Origin: Rhodocyclaceae bacterium
GTDB taxonomy: Bacteria > Pseudomonadota > Gammaproteobacteria > Burkholderiales > Rhodocyclaceae
Direction of reading: 5' to 3'
Length of the DNA stretch: 38,145 nucleotides
Assembly (NCBI GenBank): GCA_030652245.1
Contig: JAUSBB010000117.1
Span: 1 to 38,145 of the forward strand
A program made the position numbers and the translations under genes. This document shows, piece after piece, positions 18,233 to 26,721 of this stretch; the first letter of the stretch is position 1, and the number at the start of each line of letters is the position of its first letter. The notes below the pieces were generated by a model. It saw only the letters and a program-made list of their open reading frames with translations. It was not told the origin of the DNA and made no database searches.

Positions 18233-19468
18233 TTAGGGCATCAATCGGTCGTCCAGCCACTCTATCCAGTGCTTGACCGGCAGTTCGGTCCCCGCCTGCA
18301 GATGGGCGATGCAGCCGATGTTGGCGCTGGCGATGCCGGCGGGCTGGCCGGCCGTCAGGGCGGCAATCTTGTTTACTTGCAGGCGGCTCGACAGCTCCGG
18401 CTGGAGGATCGAATAGGTGCCCGCCGAGCCGCAACACAGGTGGCTGTCGGCCACCGGCGTCAGGCTGAAGCCGGCCGCGCCCAGCAGGGTTTCGACCACG
18501 CCGCGAATCTTCAAGCCGTGCTGCAGCGTGCATGGCGCATGGAAAGCCAGCGGCACAGCCGGCACGGGCGGCAGGGCGGCCAGCAATTCGCGCAGGCGCG
18601 CTTGTTCCGCCGCCACGACTTCGCTGACATCGCGCGTCAGTTCGGCCACGCGCAGCGCCTTTGCGGCATAGGCCGGGTCGTCCTGCAGCAGATGGCCGTA
18701 ATCCTTGACCTGCACGCCGCAGCCGGAGGCGGTCATGACAATTGCCTCGACACCCGCCTCGATCCGCGGCCACCAGGCGTCGACGTTGCGGCGCGCGTTG
18801 GCGCTCGCCCCTGCCGCATCGTTCAGATGCAAGCGCACCGCGCCGCAGCAGCCGGCGTCCGGCGCGACTTCGAGCGCGATGCCGAGCCGCGCCAGCACCC
18901 GCGTGGCCGCGCCATTGATGTTCGGATACATCGACGGCTGGGCGCAGCCGGCGAGGACCAGCATCTTTCTCGCCTGCTCGCCGGGCAGGCTCACCCCGGC
19001 CGACGACAGCGGCGGCACTTTCGACTTCAAAGCCCCAGGCAGCAAAGGCCGCACCATTTGCCCGAGCTTCATCGCCGTACCGAACAGCACGGGGCGCGGC
19101 AGGGTTTCGCGCAGGGTGGCGCGCAGCACGCCATCCAGGCCGCTGCGCGGCACGCGCTGTTCGACGACCGCGCGGCCGATGTCGAGCAGGCGCGAATAAT
19201 GCACGCCCGACGGACAGGTCGACTCGCAGGAACGGCAGGTCAGGCAGCGGTCCAGATGCAGACGTGTCTTCTCGGTCGGCACCGTGCCTTCCAGCACCTG
19301 CTTGATCAAATAGATGCGTCCGCGCGGCCCGTCGAGCTCGTCGCCAAGCAACTGATAGGTTGGGCAGGTGGCCGTGCAGAATCCGCAATGCACACACTTG
19401 CGCAGGATTTCCTCGGCCTCGCGGCCGGCGGTGGTGTTGCGGATGAAATCGGCGAGATGGGTTTCCAT
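18233..19468 (-). CDS. glcF: Glycolate oxidase iron-sulfur subunit
   Basis: CVHCGFCTATCPTY and CLTCRSCESTCPSGVHY cluster motifs; two CCG-type motifs (AGCCGAVRLH, HLCCGSAGTY). Confidence 0.93.
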   Translation of the reverse strand: METHLADFIRNTTAGREAEEILRKCVHCGFCTATCPTYQLLGDELDGPRGRIYLIKQVLEGTVPTEKTRLHLDRCLTCRSCESTCPSGVHYSRLLDIGRAVVEQRVPRSGLDGVLRATLRETLPRPVLFGTAMKLGQMVRPLLPGALKSKVPPLSSAGVSLPGEQARKMLVLAGCAQPSMYPNINGAATRVLARLGIALEVAPDAGCCGAVRLHLNDAAGASANARRNVDAWWPRIEAGVEAIVMTASGCGVQVKDYGHLLQDDPAYAAKALRVAELTRDVSEVVAAEQARLRELLAALPPVPAVPLAFHAPCTLQHGLKIRGVVETLLGAAGFSLTPVADSHLCCGSAGTYSILQPELSSRLQVNKIAALTAGQPAGIASANIGCIAHLQAGTELPVKHWIEWLDDRLMP

Positions 19469-19469
19469 T

Positions 19470-20537
19470 TCAAAGTTCAGCGTACATCCGGCCGGGGTTG
19501 AAAATGCCGTGGGGGTCGAAGGTCTGTTTGAGGCGGCGCTGCAGGTTCAGCACGGGCAGTGGCAGCGCCGTGAAAGCGCCGACTGCCGCCTTGAGGGCAG
19601 GATCGGCGCGGAACAGTGTCGCGCTGCCGCCCACCTTCGCCGCTGCGGCGCGAATATCTTCCGCTGGCGCACTTGATCGCAACCAGCGCTGTGCCCCGCC
19701 CCATTCGATCAGGGTTGCGCCGGGCAGGTCGATGACCGGGGCGATCGAAGGCACCGACAGACGCCACAGCGGCCGTTCGTCCGCGAAGAACGGCGCACGC
19801 TGGTCGCGCAACTCGGTCCAGAACGCCGTCTCGCCAGCGCCGACTTTTGCACCACCCAATTCCTGCTCCGCCGCGGCGATTGCCGCGCGCGCACCCGCGA
19901 GCCGTAGCGTCAACTCGCCATCGGCCCAGGCGCTGGCGACAATCGGCAGCGGCTGGCCGGCCCAGCGATTGAGTTTATCGAGCGCTGCGGCCTGGGGCAG
20001 CTCGAAGCGCAGGGTGGCTTCGGCAACCGGCCGGGGCAGCACCTTCAGCGAGATTTCTAGCAACAGTCCCAGCGTGCCGAGGCTGCCGGCCATGACCCGC
20101 GAGACATCGTAGCCGGCGACGTTCTTCATCACCTGGCCGCCAAAAGAGAGTTCGCGCGCCGCGCCATCGAGCATCTTCACGCCCAGCACAAAGTCGCGCA
20201 CCGCGCCCGCGCTGACCCGGCGCGGCCCGGAAAGACCGGCCGCCACCACGCCGCCGATGGTTGAGTCAGCGCCGAAGCGCGGCGGCTCGAAGGCCAGGCA
20301 TTGGCCCTGCTCCGCCAGCACCGCCTCGATCGCGGCGAGCGGCGTGCCGCTACGCGCGGTGATGACGAGCTCGGTCGGTTCGTAGGCCAGCACGCCGGCA
20401 TGCGCGCGAGTTTCCAGCAGCGCGCCGCGCGGTGCCTGGCCGTAAAAGTCCTTGCTGCCGCCGCCGCGGATGCACAGCGGCGCGGCACTTCCCGCAGCAA
20501 GAATGCGCGCGCGAAATTCTTCGGTCAGATCGCTCAT
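19470..20537 (-). CDS. glcE: Glycolate oxidase FAD-binding subunit
   Basis: FAD-binding-4 type N-terminus; position between glcD and glcF. Confidence 0.9.
   Translation of the reverse strand: MSDLTEEFRARILAAGSAAPLCIRGGGSKDFYGQAPRGALLETRAHAGVLAYEPTELVITARSGTPLAAIEAVLAEQGQCLAFEPPRFGADSTIGGVVAAGLSGPRRVSAGAVRDFVLGVKMLDGAARELSFGGQVMKNVAGYDVSRVMAGSLGTLGLLLEISLKVLPRPVAEATLRFELPQAAALDKLNRWAGQPLPIVASAWADGELTLRLAGARAAIAAAEQELGGAKVGAGETAFWTELRDQRAPFFADERPLWRLSVPSIAPVIDLPGATLIEWGGAQRWLRSSAPAEDIRAAAAKVGGSATLFRADPALKAAVGAFTALPLPVLNLQRRLKQTFDPHGIFNPGRMYAEL
19824..19847 (+). repeat. Dispersed repeat R1 copy D (core), inside glcE
   Basis: cgccgtctcgccagcgccgacttt; glcE reads KVGAGETA. Confidence 0.9.
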
Positions 20538-21988
20538 CGCGCGCTCCCGGTCAGCCGGTATTCGGAACAGTGGCGCGGCTGCGGCACCGCCTTGCCGGGA
20601 TTGAGCAGGCCGAGCGGATCGAAGGCCGCCTTCACGCCGTGGAACGCCGTCAGTTCGTCGAAGGAAAATTGCAGGCACATCTGCTGCACCTTCTCGATGC
20701 CGACGCCATGTTCGCCGGTGATCGTGCCGCCGACATCGACGGACAAGGCGAGGATGTCCGCGCCCAGCGCGGTGGCGCGGTCGAGCTCGTCGTCACGGCT
20801 GGCATCGAACATGATGAGCGGATGCAGATTGCCGTCGCCGGCGTGGAAGACGTTGGCCACGCGCAGCCGGTGCTGCCGCGCCAGTTCCTCGATGCGCGTC
20901 AGCACATGGGCGATGTGCTTCCTCGGAATCGTGCCGTCCATGCACAGATAATCGGGCGTCAGGCGGCCGACGGCGGGAAACGCCGCCTTGCGCCCGGCCC
21001 AGAATTTCAGCCGCTCGGCATCGCTTTGCGAAACCCGCAGGCCGCGCGCGCCGCTGGCTTCGAGCACCTGGCACATCGCGGCAATTTCCTCGGCCACCTC
21101 CTGTTCCGTGCCGTCGGATTCGGCGAGCAGGATCGCGGCGGCACTGAGGTCATAGCCGGCATGCACAAAGGCCTCGACGGCGGCGGTCGCCGGCTTGTCC
21201 ATCATTTCCAGTCCGGCGGGGATGATGCCGGCGGCGATGATCGCGGCCACCGCATTGCCGGCCTGCGTGACATCGTCGAAGCTGGCCATCACCACCTGCG
21301 CCACCGTCGGCCGGGGCGTGAGCTTCACGGTCGCTTCGAGCACCACGCCGAGCATGCCTTCAGAACCGATCATGAGCGCCAGCAGGTCGTAACCCGGGCT
21401 GTCCAGCGCATGCGCGCCGATCTCGATGATCTCGCCATCGATCAGCGCGACGCGCAGCTTGAGGATGTTATGTACGGTGAGGCCATATTTGAGGCAATGC
21501 ACGCCGCCGGAATTTTCGGCGACGTTGCCGCCGATCGTGCAGGCGATCTGCGAGCTCGGGTCGGGGGCGTAGTAAAGGCCAAACGGCGCCGCCGCCTCGG
21601 AGATGGCGAGATTGCGCACGCCGGGCTGCACGCGCGCCAGACGGGCCAGCGGGTCGATCTCGATGATGCGCATGAAACGGGCCAGCGACAGCACGACGCC
21701 CGCCGCCACCGGCGTCGCGCCACCGGACAGGCCGGTGCCGGCGCCGCGCACCACCACGGGCACACGCATGTCATGACAGACGGAGAGCACGGCGATCACC
21801 TGTGCCTCGCTATCCGGCAGCGCCACGGCCCAGGGCAGGCAGCGATAGGCGGTCAGGCCGTCGCATTCATACGGTTTGATGTCCTCGGGGTCGCTGAGCA
21901 AGCCGCCGGCCGGCAGGAGTGGCGTCAGCCGGGCGAGCAAGGCGGCGCGGTGGGCGGCGTCAGGGGGAGGTAGCAAGGTGGCGGTCAT
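20534..21988 (-). CDS. glcD: Glycolate oxidase FAD-linked subunit
   Basis: VVVRGAGTGLSGGATP; GGNVAENSGGVHCLKYGLT; HAGDGNLHPLIMFD. Confidence 0.95.
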   Translation of the reverse strand: MTATLLPPPDAAHRAALLARLTPLLPAGGLLSDPEDIKPYECDGLTAYRCLPWAVALPDSEAQVIAVLSVCHDMRVPVVVRGAGTGLSGGATPVAAGVVLSLARFMRIIEIDPLARLARVQPGVRNLAISEAAAPFGLYYAPDPSSQIACTIGGNVAENSGGVHCLKYGLTVHNILKLRVALIDGEIIEIGAHALDSPGYDLLALMIGSEGMLGVVLEATVKLTPRPTVAQVVMASFDDVTQAGNAVAAIIAAGIIPAGLEMMDKPATAAVEAFVHAGYDLSAAAILLAESDGTEQEVAEEIAAMCQVLEASGARGLRVSQSDAERLKFWAGRKAAFPAVGRLTPDYLCMDGTIPRKHIAHVLTRIEELARQHRLRVANVFHAGDGNLHPLIMFDASRDDELDRATALGADILALSVDVGGTITGEHGVGIEKVQQMCLQFSFDELTAFHGVKAAFDPLGLLNPGKAVPQPRHCSEYRLTGSAR

Positions 21989-22782
21989 GGGTGTTGGCCG
22001 GCAAAAGTAACACGGAAATCATCGAGCCAGCCGAAGCTATCGAGTGTCGCCCCGCCGGGTTTGTATTCGCAGCCGATCCAGCCGGCGTAACCGAACTGCT
22101 CAAGACGCTCGAACAGGAAGGGAAAGCGGATCTCGCCCGTGCCCGGTTCATGGCGGCCGGGATTGTCGGCAATCTGGATGTGGCCGATCCGCGGCAGATG
22201 CGTTTCCAGCGTGCGGGTCAGGTCGCCCTCCATCACCTGGGCGTGATAGACGTCGTACTGCACCTGCAGATTGCGGCTGCCGACGGCATCGAGCACCTGC
22301 AATGCCTGCGCGGTGGTCGGCACGAGAAAGCCCGGATTGTCGCGGTTGTTTAGCGGTTCAAGCAGCAGGCGGATGCCCACGCGCTGTGTCGCCGCGGCGG
22401 CAAAGCGCAGGTTGTCGACGAGCGTTTCCAGCGCCTGGTCGCGGTCGCCGGCCGCAATGCCGGCCAGGCAGTTCAGCCGCGTGCAGCCCAGCGCCTCGGC
22501 ATAGTCGATGGCCCGCCCGACGCCCTCCTGAAATTCCGCCTTGCGTTCCGGCAGGCAGGCAATGCCGCGCTCCCCGGCCGCCCAGTTGCCCGCCGGCAGG
22601 TTGAACAGCACCACCTCGACGCCCGAAGTCAGCACCACCTCGGCCAGCACCGCCTTGTCGAAGTCGTAGGGAAAATGAAATTCGACGCCCTTGAAGCCAG
22701 CCCGCGCGGCTGCGCCGAAACGGTCGAGGAAGTCGTGTTCGGTGAAGAGGAAGGAGAGGTTGGCGGAGAAGTGCAGTGACAT
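21985..22782 (-). CDS. hyi: Hydroxypyruvate isomerase
   Basis: MSLHFSANLSFLFTEHDFLDRF...; EPLNNRDNPGFLV; QYDVYHAQVMEGDL. Confidence 0.92.
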   Translation of the reverse strand: MSLHFSANLSFLFTEHDFLDRFGAAARAGFKGVEFHFPYDFDKAVLAEVVLTSGVEVVLFNLPAGNWAAGERGIACLPERKAEFQEGVGRAIDYAEALGCTRLNCLAGIAAGDRDQALETLVDNLRFAAAATQRVGIRLLLEPLNNRDNPGFLVPTTAQALQVLDAVGSRNLQVQYDVYHAQVMEGDLTRTLETHLPRIGHIQIADNPGRHEPGTGEIRFPFLFERLEQFGYAGWIGCEYKPGGATLDSFGWLDDFRVTFAGQHP

Positions 22783-22794
22783 GGTTCAGCCCCC

Positions 22795-23118
22795 TCAAGC
22801 CGCCAGCTTTGCGCTCGCCAGTCGATTCAAGCTGACGCCCTGCTCGGCCGCCTGTGTCGCCAGGACGCGATGCACCTGGGGCGGAATACGCACCCGAAAT
22901 TCTCCGCTGTAGTGCTTCTCCGCCAAGGGAACGGGAATGGCCTCGCCGGCAGCTTGCATGTCGGCAACCACCCCGGACACGACCCGGCGAATGCCTTTCA
23001 AGGCCGCTTCCGGTGTTTTCGCCAGCCATGACAACGACGGAAATTCGGCGCATAAACCGACGTGTTCGCCGTCCTCGGCCGACCAGGTGACGCGGTAGGT
23101 GTAGTGATCAACGCTCAT
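22795..23118 (-). CDS. hicB: HicB-family antitoxin
   Basis: MSVDHYTYRVTWSAEDGEHVGLCAEFPSLSWLAKTPEAALKGI plus C-terminal RHH-like VRIPPQVHRVLATQAAEQGVSLN. Confidence 0.85.
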   Translation of the reverse strand: MSVDHYTYRVTWSAEDGEHVGLCAEFPSLSWLAKTPEAALKGIRRVVSGVVADMQAAGEAIPVPLAEKHYSGEFRVRIPPQVHRVLATQAAEQGVSLNRLASAKLAA

Positions 23119-23365
23119 TGCGCAGTCCCTCCAGTTTGTCGATTGCGAGCAGCACCTGCCTGACCTGATATGCCTTGGCCTTGCCTTTGTCGTCCTGGAT
23201 GTTGATCCGCGGATCGCCCACCCAGGGCGTTTTGAAGATGGCGTGACTGGTGCCCATTTGGCGTGGCTTTCCGAAACATGCCTCGCACACCTTCTTGAGA
23301 TCGCTGAACCGCACATTGCCTGGTTCGCGCCGCATTTGGTCGAGGATTTTGGTGGAAGACGCCAT
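23108..23365 (-). CDS. hicA: HicA-like mRNA interferase toxin
   Basis: 85 aa with the GTSHAIFKTP catalytic-His region; overlaps hicB by 11 nt. Confidence 0.8.
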   Translation of the reverse strand: MASSTKILDQMRREPGNVRFSDLKKVCEACFGKPRQMGTSHAIFKTPWVGDPRINIQDDKGKAKAYQVRQVLLAIDKLEGLRNER

Positions 23366-23430
23366 GGCAAGATGGTATCAATAGTGGAACCACATTTCAA
23401 CCGGCGGGTGCCTGCAAAGGGATTCCGGTT

Positions 23431-24111
23431 TCAGGCTTCGCCGCCACTCAGCCGTGCGATACGGTCGCGCAGCTTCCGCACCCACTCGGGGCTCAGGCCG
23501 GGGGCGGCAGCCAGCAGGGCGAGCGCCGCCGGCAGCGGACGCGGGGTGCGGACGGTGCGCCAGAATCGGGCCAGGGACACCGATCCGGCGGGACGTTCGA
23601 GATGTATCAGGCTGTCGCCGGCGCTAATCGCGCCCGGTTCGAGCACCCGGTAGTGCCAGCCGGTGCAGCCGTGTGCGGCGATATGGGCCGCGACGCCTTC
23701 GCAGCCGGTGCGCCAGTCGATTTTCCAGCAGGGTGTGCGCGGCTGGGTCACCTGGAGGCGCGCCGCGCCGAGCAGAAAGATGTCGCCGATGCAGACCGTG
23801 TCTTCGGTCAGGCCCCGCGTGGTGATGTTCTCGCCCAGGCCGCCGGGCGACAGGTTGCGCGCGGCCGGAAATGCCGTCTGCAAGCGGGCGTAGTGCTCGG
23901 CGGGAAAAAGGTGCAAGGCCTTGTCGGGCCCGCCGTGCGCCTCCAGGTCGGCGTGGGCATCGCCCGCCAGACCCTCGGCGCCCAGGCAAACCGCCCCGCT
24001 GGCGGCGGTCTTGACGATGGCGCTGGAACGGCTGTTGTCGGGAAGCGCGGCGACCGCGCCGACAAATACCGCATCGACGGTGCAGGGGGGGAGCAGTTCA
24101 GGGGCGGCCAT
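23431..24111 (-). CDS. MOSC domain-containing protein (YiiM-like)
   Basis: GLAGDAHADLEAHGGPDKALHLFP; NLSPGGLGENITTRGLTEDTVCIGD. Confidence 0.92.
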   Translation of the reverse strand: MAAPELLPPCTVDAVFVGAVAALPDNSRSSAIVKTAASGAVCLGAEGLAGDAHADLEAHGGPDKALHLFPAEHYARLQTAFPAARNLSPGGLGENITTRGLTEDTVCIGDIFLLGAARLQVTQPRTPCWKIDWRTGCEGVAAHIAAHGCTGWHYRVLEPGAISAGDSLIHLERPAGSVSLARFWRTVRTPRPLPAALALLAAAPGLSPEWVRKLRDRIARLSGGEA

Positions 24112-24122
24112 GTGATGTCTGG

Positions 24123-25175
24123 CTAGAGCTTGATCTCGCTCAGGTCGTGACTCAGCTTTTCCAGCGCAGCTTCAGTGTCGGCGGCATCCATCCGGTAACG
24201 GTCAAGGAAGTCGCCGGCCACGTCGCGCCAATGCGCCGCGCCCCGGCGCACGACTGCCAGCAAATCTGCCGTCCCACCAGCGCCGACTTTTCCCATATCA
24301 AATGCAGCCAGTGCGGGAAACAGCTCCTTGCGCATGCCGTCGAAGTTGGCGAACCAGAAATGCAGCTGCGGCCAGGCGGCCTGCTCGATCAGCGTGGGCA
24401 GGGTGACCAGACAATCGGCAAGATTGTCGCGCACGGCGCGGGCGAGAATTTCCGGGCGACGTTTTTCAAAACCCGCCAGCATCTTTTCCCAGTCGGGGCC
24501 GAGCAGGCCGCCGGCGGCGTGTTCGCCGCGTTCGTGCAGGATCAGGCTGGCGGTTTCGGCGTCGGTCATGCGTTCGAGCGCCGTTTGCGGATCATCCGCA
24601 TAACCGTGGAGGGCAAGCGCCCGCGCCAGTGCGCCCGGCGTTTTCTTCATGCTCCAGCCTTCGGCCTTTTCCCACAACCACTGGCGCAGGGCCTCCCGCC
24701 GCACGATGACGACGCCATTTTGCAGGGCGGCCGGAATGGCGGTCAGATCGCGCGCGTATTCGCGCTCGCAGACCAGCACCGTCAACCCATCCGTTGCCTC
24801 GCGATACGCCAGTTGCCCGAGGAAGAAATGCGGTTTGCCGAAACGCCCGATCCCGGCGCCATAGACGAGGCCATGAGCCGCGAGCCGCTGGTTGATGGCG
24901 ACACTGGCGAATGGGTCAAATTCCTCGTCGCTGACCGGCAGCGGCGCAAAGCGGTCTTCCGCAAGGGTTTCCCAGAGCGCTTCGCGCGCGGTAAGCCAGG
25001 CGCCGACATCGCCGCGCGCCAGCGTCTCACCCAGGGGAATGCCCTGCTCCCAGCGGTAGAACTCGCGCATTTCGAGCAGATAGGTGCACAGCGACATCTC
25101 GCGCGCATGGCGGGCGTCGGCGATGGCGCAGTTGCGTTGGACGATGGCAACCAGTTGCGCCAGGTCAATGTTCAT
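24123..25175 (-). CDS. Conserved protein of unknown function (350 aa)
   Basis: Intact ORF; ATGA overlap with the upstream 151-aa gene. Confidence 0.8.
   Translation of the reverse strand: MNIDLAQLVAIVQRNCAIADARHAREMSLCTYLLEMREFYRWEQGIPLGETLARGDVGAWLTAREALWETLAEDRFAPLPVSDEEFDPFASVAINQRLAAHGLVYGAGIGRFGKPHFFLGQLAYREATDGLTVLVCEREYARDLTAIPAALQNGVVIVRREALRQWLWEKAEGWSMKKTPGALARALALHGYADDPQTALERMTDAETASLILHERGEHAAGGLLGPDWEKMLAGFEKRRPEILARAVRDNLADCLVTLPTLIEQAAWPQLHFWFANFDGMRKELFPALAAFDMGKVGAGGTADLLAVVRRGAAHWRDVAGDFLDRYRMDAADTEAALEKLSHDLSEIKL
24267..24290 (+). repeat. Dispersed repeat R1 copy E (core), inside the 350-aa CDS
   Basis: tgccgtcccaccagcgccgacttt; CDS reads KVGAGGTA. Confidence 0.88.
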
Positions 25176-25627
25176 GATTTCGGCGTATTGGGCAGGCGGC
25201 GCTTGCGCCCCTGCCAGTGGGCGACGCCCTGCACGATGCGCGAAAACGGCAGGGCCTCGAAATTTTCATATTCGGCCTGGGCCAGCCGCACCAGTTTCAG
25301 GACATCGGGCGCGGCGGCTGCGGGGTCGAGCAGATCACGCAAGCCGATCAGCCCGCCGCATTGCACCTTCATGGTCATGGCATGCGGCAGGATGCGCTGG
25401 GCATCCTTGACCTTGAGCGCGAAAGCGGAGTTCTTCCGCAGCAAGCTGAGCAACTGACCGCACGCCGCCCGTGCCAGGGGGGCGCGGCAGGCCACGACCT
25501 CGCGCTCGGCCAGCGACAGCCGCTGCGCCGCCTCGCACACCGCTGCCTGCATCAGCAGCGCCCGATCGAAGACACAAGGCAACTGATTGATCTGATCGCG
25601 GGCGATGCGGTAGCTAGTTTCGTCCAT
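25172..25627 (-). CDS. Conserved protein of unknown function (151 aa)
   Basis: Intact ORF translationally coupled to the 350-aa gene. Confidence 0.75.
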   Translation of the reverse strand: MDETSYRIARDQINQLPCVFDRALLMQAAVCEAAQRLSLAEREVVACRAPLARAACGQLLSLLRKNSAFALKVKDAQRILPHAMTMKVQCGGLIGLRDLLDPAAAAPDVLKLVRLAQAEYENFEALPFSRIVQGVAHWQGRKRRLPNTPKS

Positions 25628-25655
25628 CGCGATAAAGCACGGTTAGCGTGAAATA

Positions 25656-25804
25656 CAGCGTTTGCGCCGGGCCGCCCCAAGCAAACGCGGCACGCGGCGC
25701 CAGCCGCAACCCGCTCCGCCGCATGATCGGAGCGCCCCGTGATATGCGAGCGCAGCGAGCCGTCAAGAACCCCCCGCGAGGGGGGCGAAGGGAGGCGGGC
25801 GTTT
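25656..25804 (+). repeat. Intergenic repeat R2 copy 2
   Basis: tttgcgccgggccgccccaagcaaacgcggcacgcggcgccagccgcaacccgctccgc...gaaccccccgcgaggggggcgaagggaggcgggcgttt. Confidence 0.9.
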
Positions 25805-25840
25805 TCATGGTGCGGGGGCGTAGCTCACGCATCATGAAAG

Positions 25841-26071
25841 TTAACTTTCTTCACCGGTGCGCGGATCGGCTTCGCGGACGGTGCGCAGCGCCTCTTCGGC
25901 CTGCAGTTCATTTTCGCCAAAAATGATCTTGACCTGGCAGTCCGCCAGGTCGACTGTCTTGCGCAGGCGCTTGGCTTCGTCCGAGGCGTCCTTGAACACG
26001 GGAAATTCGGCGAGTTTTTCGAGTTGCTTGATCGGCCCGATTTGGCTGACACGATAGATGTAGTAAGGCAT
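25841..26071 (-). CDS. Small conserved protein of unknown function (76 aa)
   Basis: MPYYIYRVSQIGPIKQLEKLAEFPVFKDASDEAKRLRK... Confidence 0.7.
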   Translation of the reverse strand: MPYYIYRVSQIGPIKQLEKLAEFPVFKDASDEAKRLRKTVDLADCQVKIIFGENELQAEEALRTVREADPRTGEES

Positions 26072-26081
26072 GTGGCTCCTG

Positions 26082-26471
26082 TTAGACGTAAAACTTGGCG
26101 GCCTTGCGGCGGCCCGGTTTGGATTTCTGGATGATCACGCCCTTGATGACCGACAGGTCGGGAATGTTCGCCGTTGCGTAATTGGGGTTCAGGGGCTGCA
26201 ATTTCCAGTCCCCCGCGCTGCCGACCAGTTGGCGGAAAATCCACTCGTCGTCCAGCCTGGCCATGACGTAGGAACCGTCGGTCGCCAGGCCTTCCGGCTC
26301 GATGACGATGATGTCGCCGTCGACGAATTCAGGCTCCATGCTGTCGCCGAGCACCATGAGCGCGAAGGATTCGCCGGCGCTACAGCCTTCCAGCGCGGCG
26401 TCGGTGGCGGGAGCTGAAGCGGGGAGGCCGGCGGGCACGACCGGGATGGGGAAGGGTTTTTTTTCGTTCAT
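26082..26471 (-). CDS. S24/LexA-fold protein without a DNA-binding domain (129 aa)
   Basis: MVLGDSMEPEFVDGDIIVIEP ... YVMARLDDEWIFRQL; LexA-type S-M-x-P-x-x-x-x-G-D core. Confidence 0.8.
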   Translation of the reverse strand: MNEKKPFPIPVVPAGLPASAPATDAALEGCSAGESFALMVLGDSMEPEFVDGDIIVIEPEGLATDGSYVMARLDDEWIFRQLVGSAGDWKLQPLNPNYATANIPDLSVIKGVIIQKSKPGRRKAAKFYV

Positions 26472-26472
26472 T

Positions 26473-26721
26473 TCAGTCACCAAGCCAACGAACCAGATAA
26501 TAGAGGCGGAAGCCTTCCGAAGAACGCGAGGGACCCACGACCTCGGCGGCATGCAGATTATGCACCGGCAGCGCGCGTGCCAGCGCGACCTCGGCCGATG
26601 CCACCACCTCGACGCAATTTTCGGCGAAGCGCTGGCGTTTGCCGCGCGTCGCCTGCACCAGCGCGAAGTGCTGCTGCACCAGATGCGGCGCCTCCGCATC
26701 AAGATAAACGCCACCTTTCAT
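26473..26721 (-). CDS. Small protein of unknown function (82 aa)
   Basis: MKGGVYLDAEAPHLVQQHFALVQATRGKRQRFAENCVEVVASAEVAL...; 4-nt overlap with the upstream gene. Confidence 0.65.
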   Translation of the reverse strand: MKGGVYLDAEAPHLVQQHFALVQATRGKRQRFAENCVEVVASAEVALARALPVHNLHAAEVVGPSRSSEGFRLYYLVRWLGD

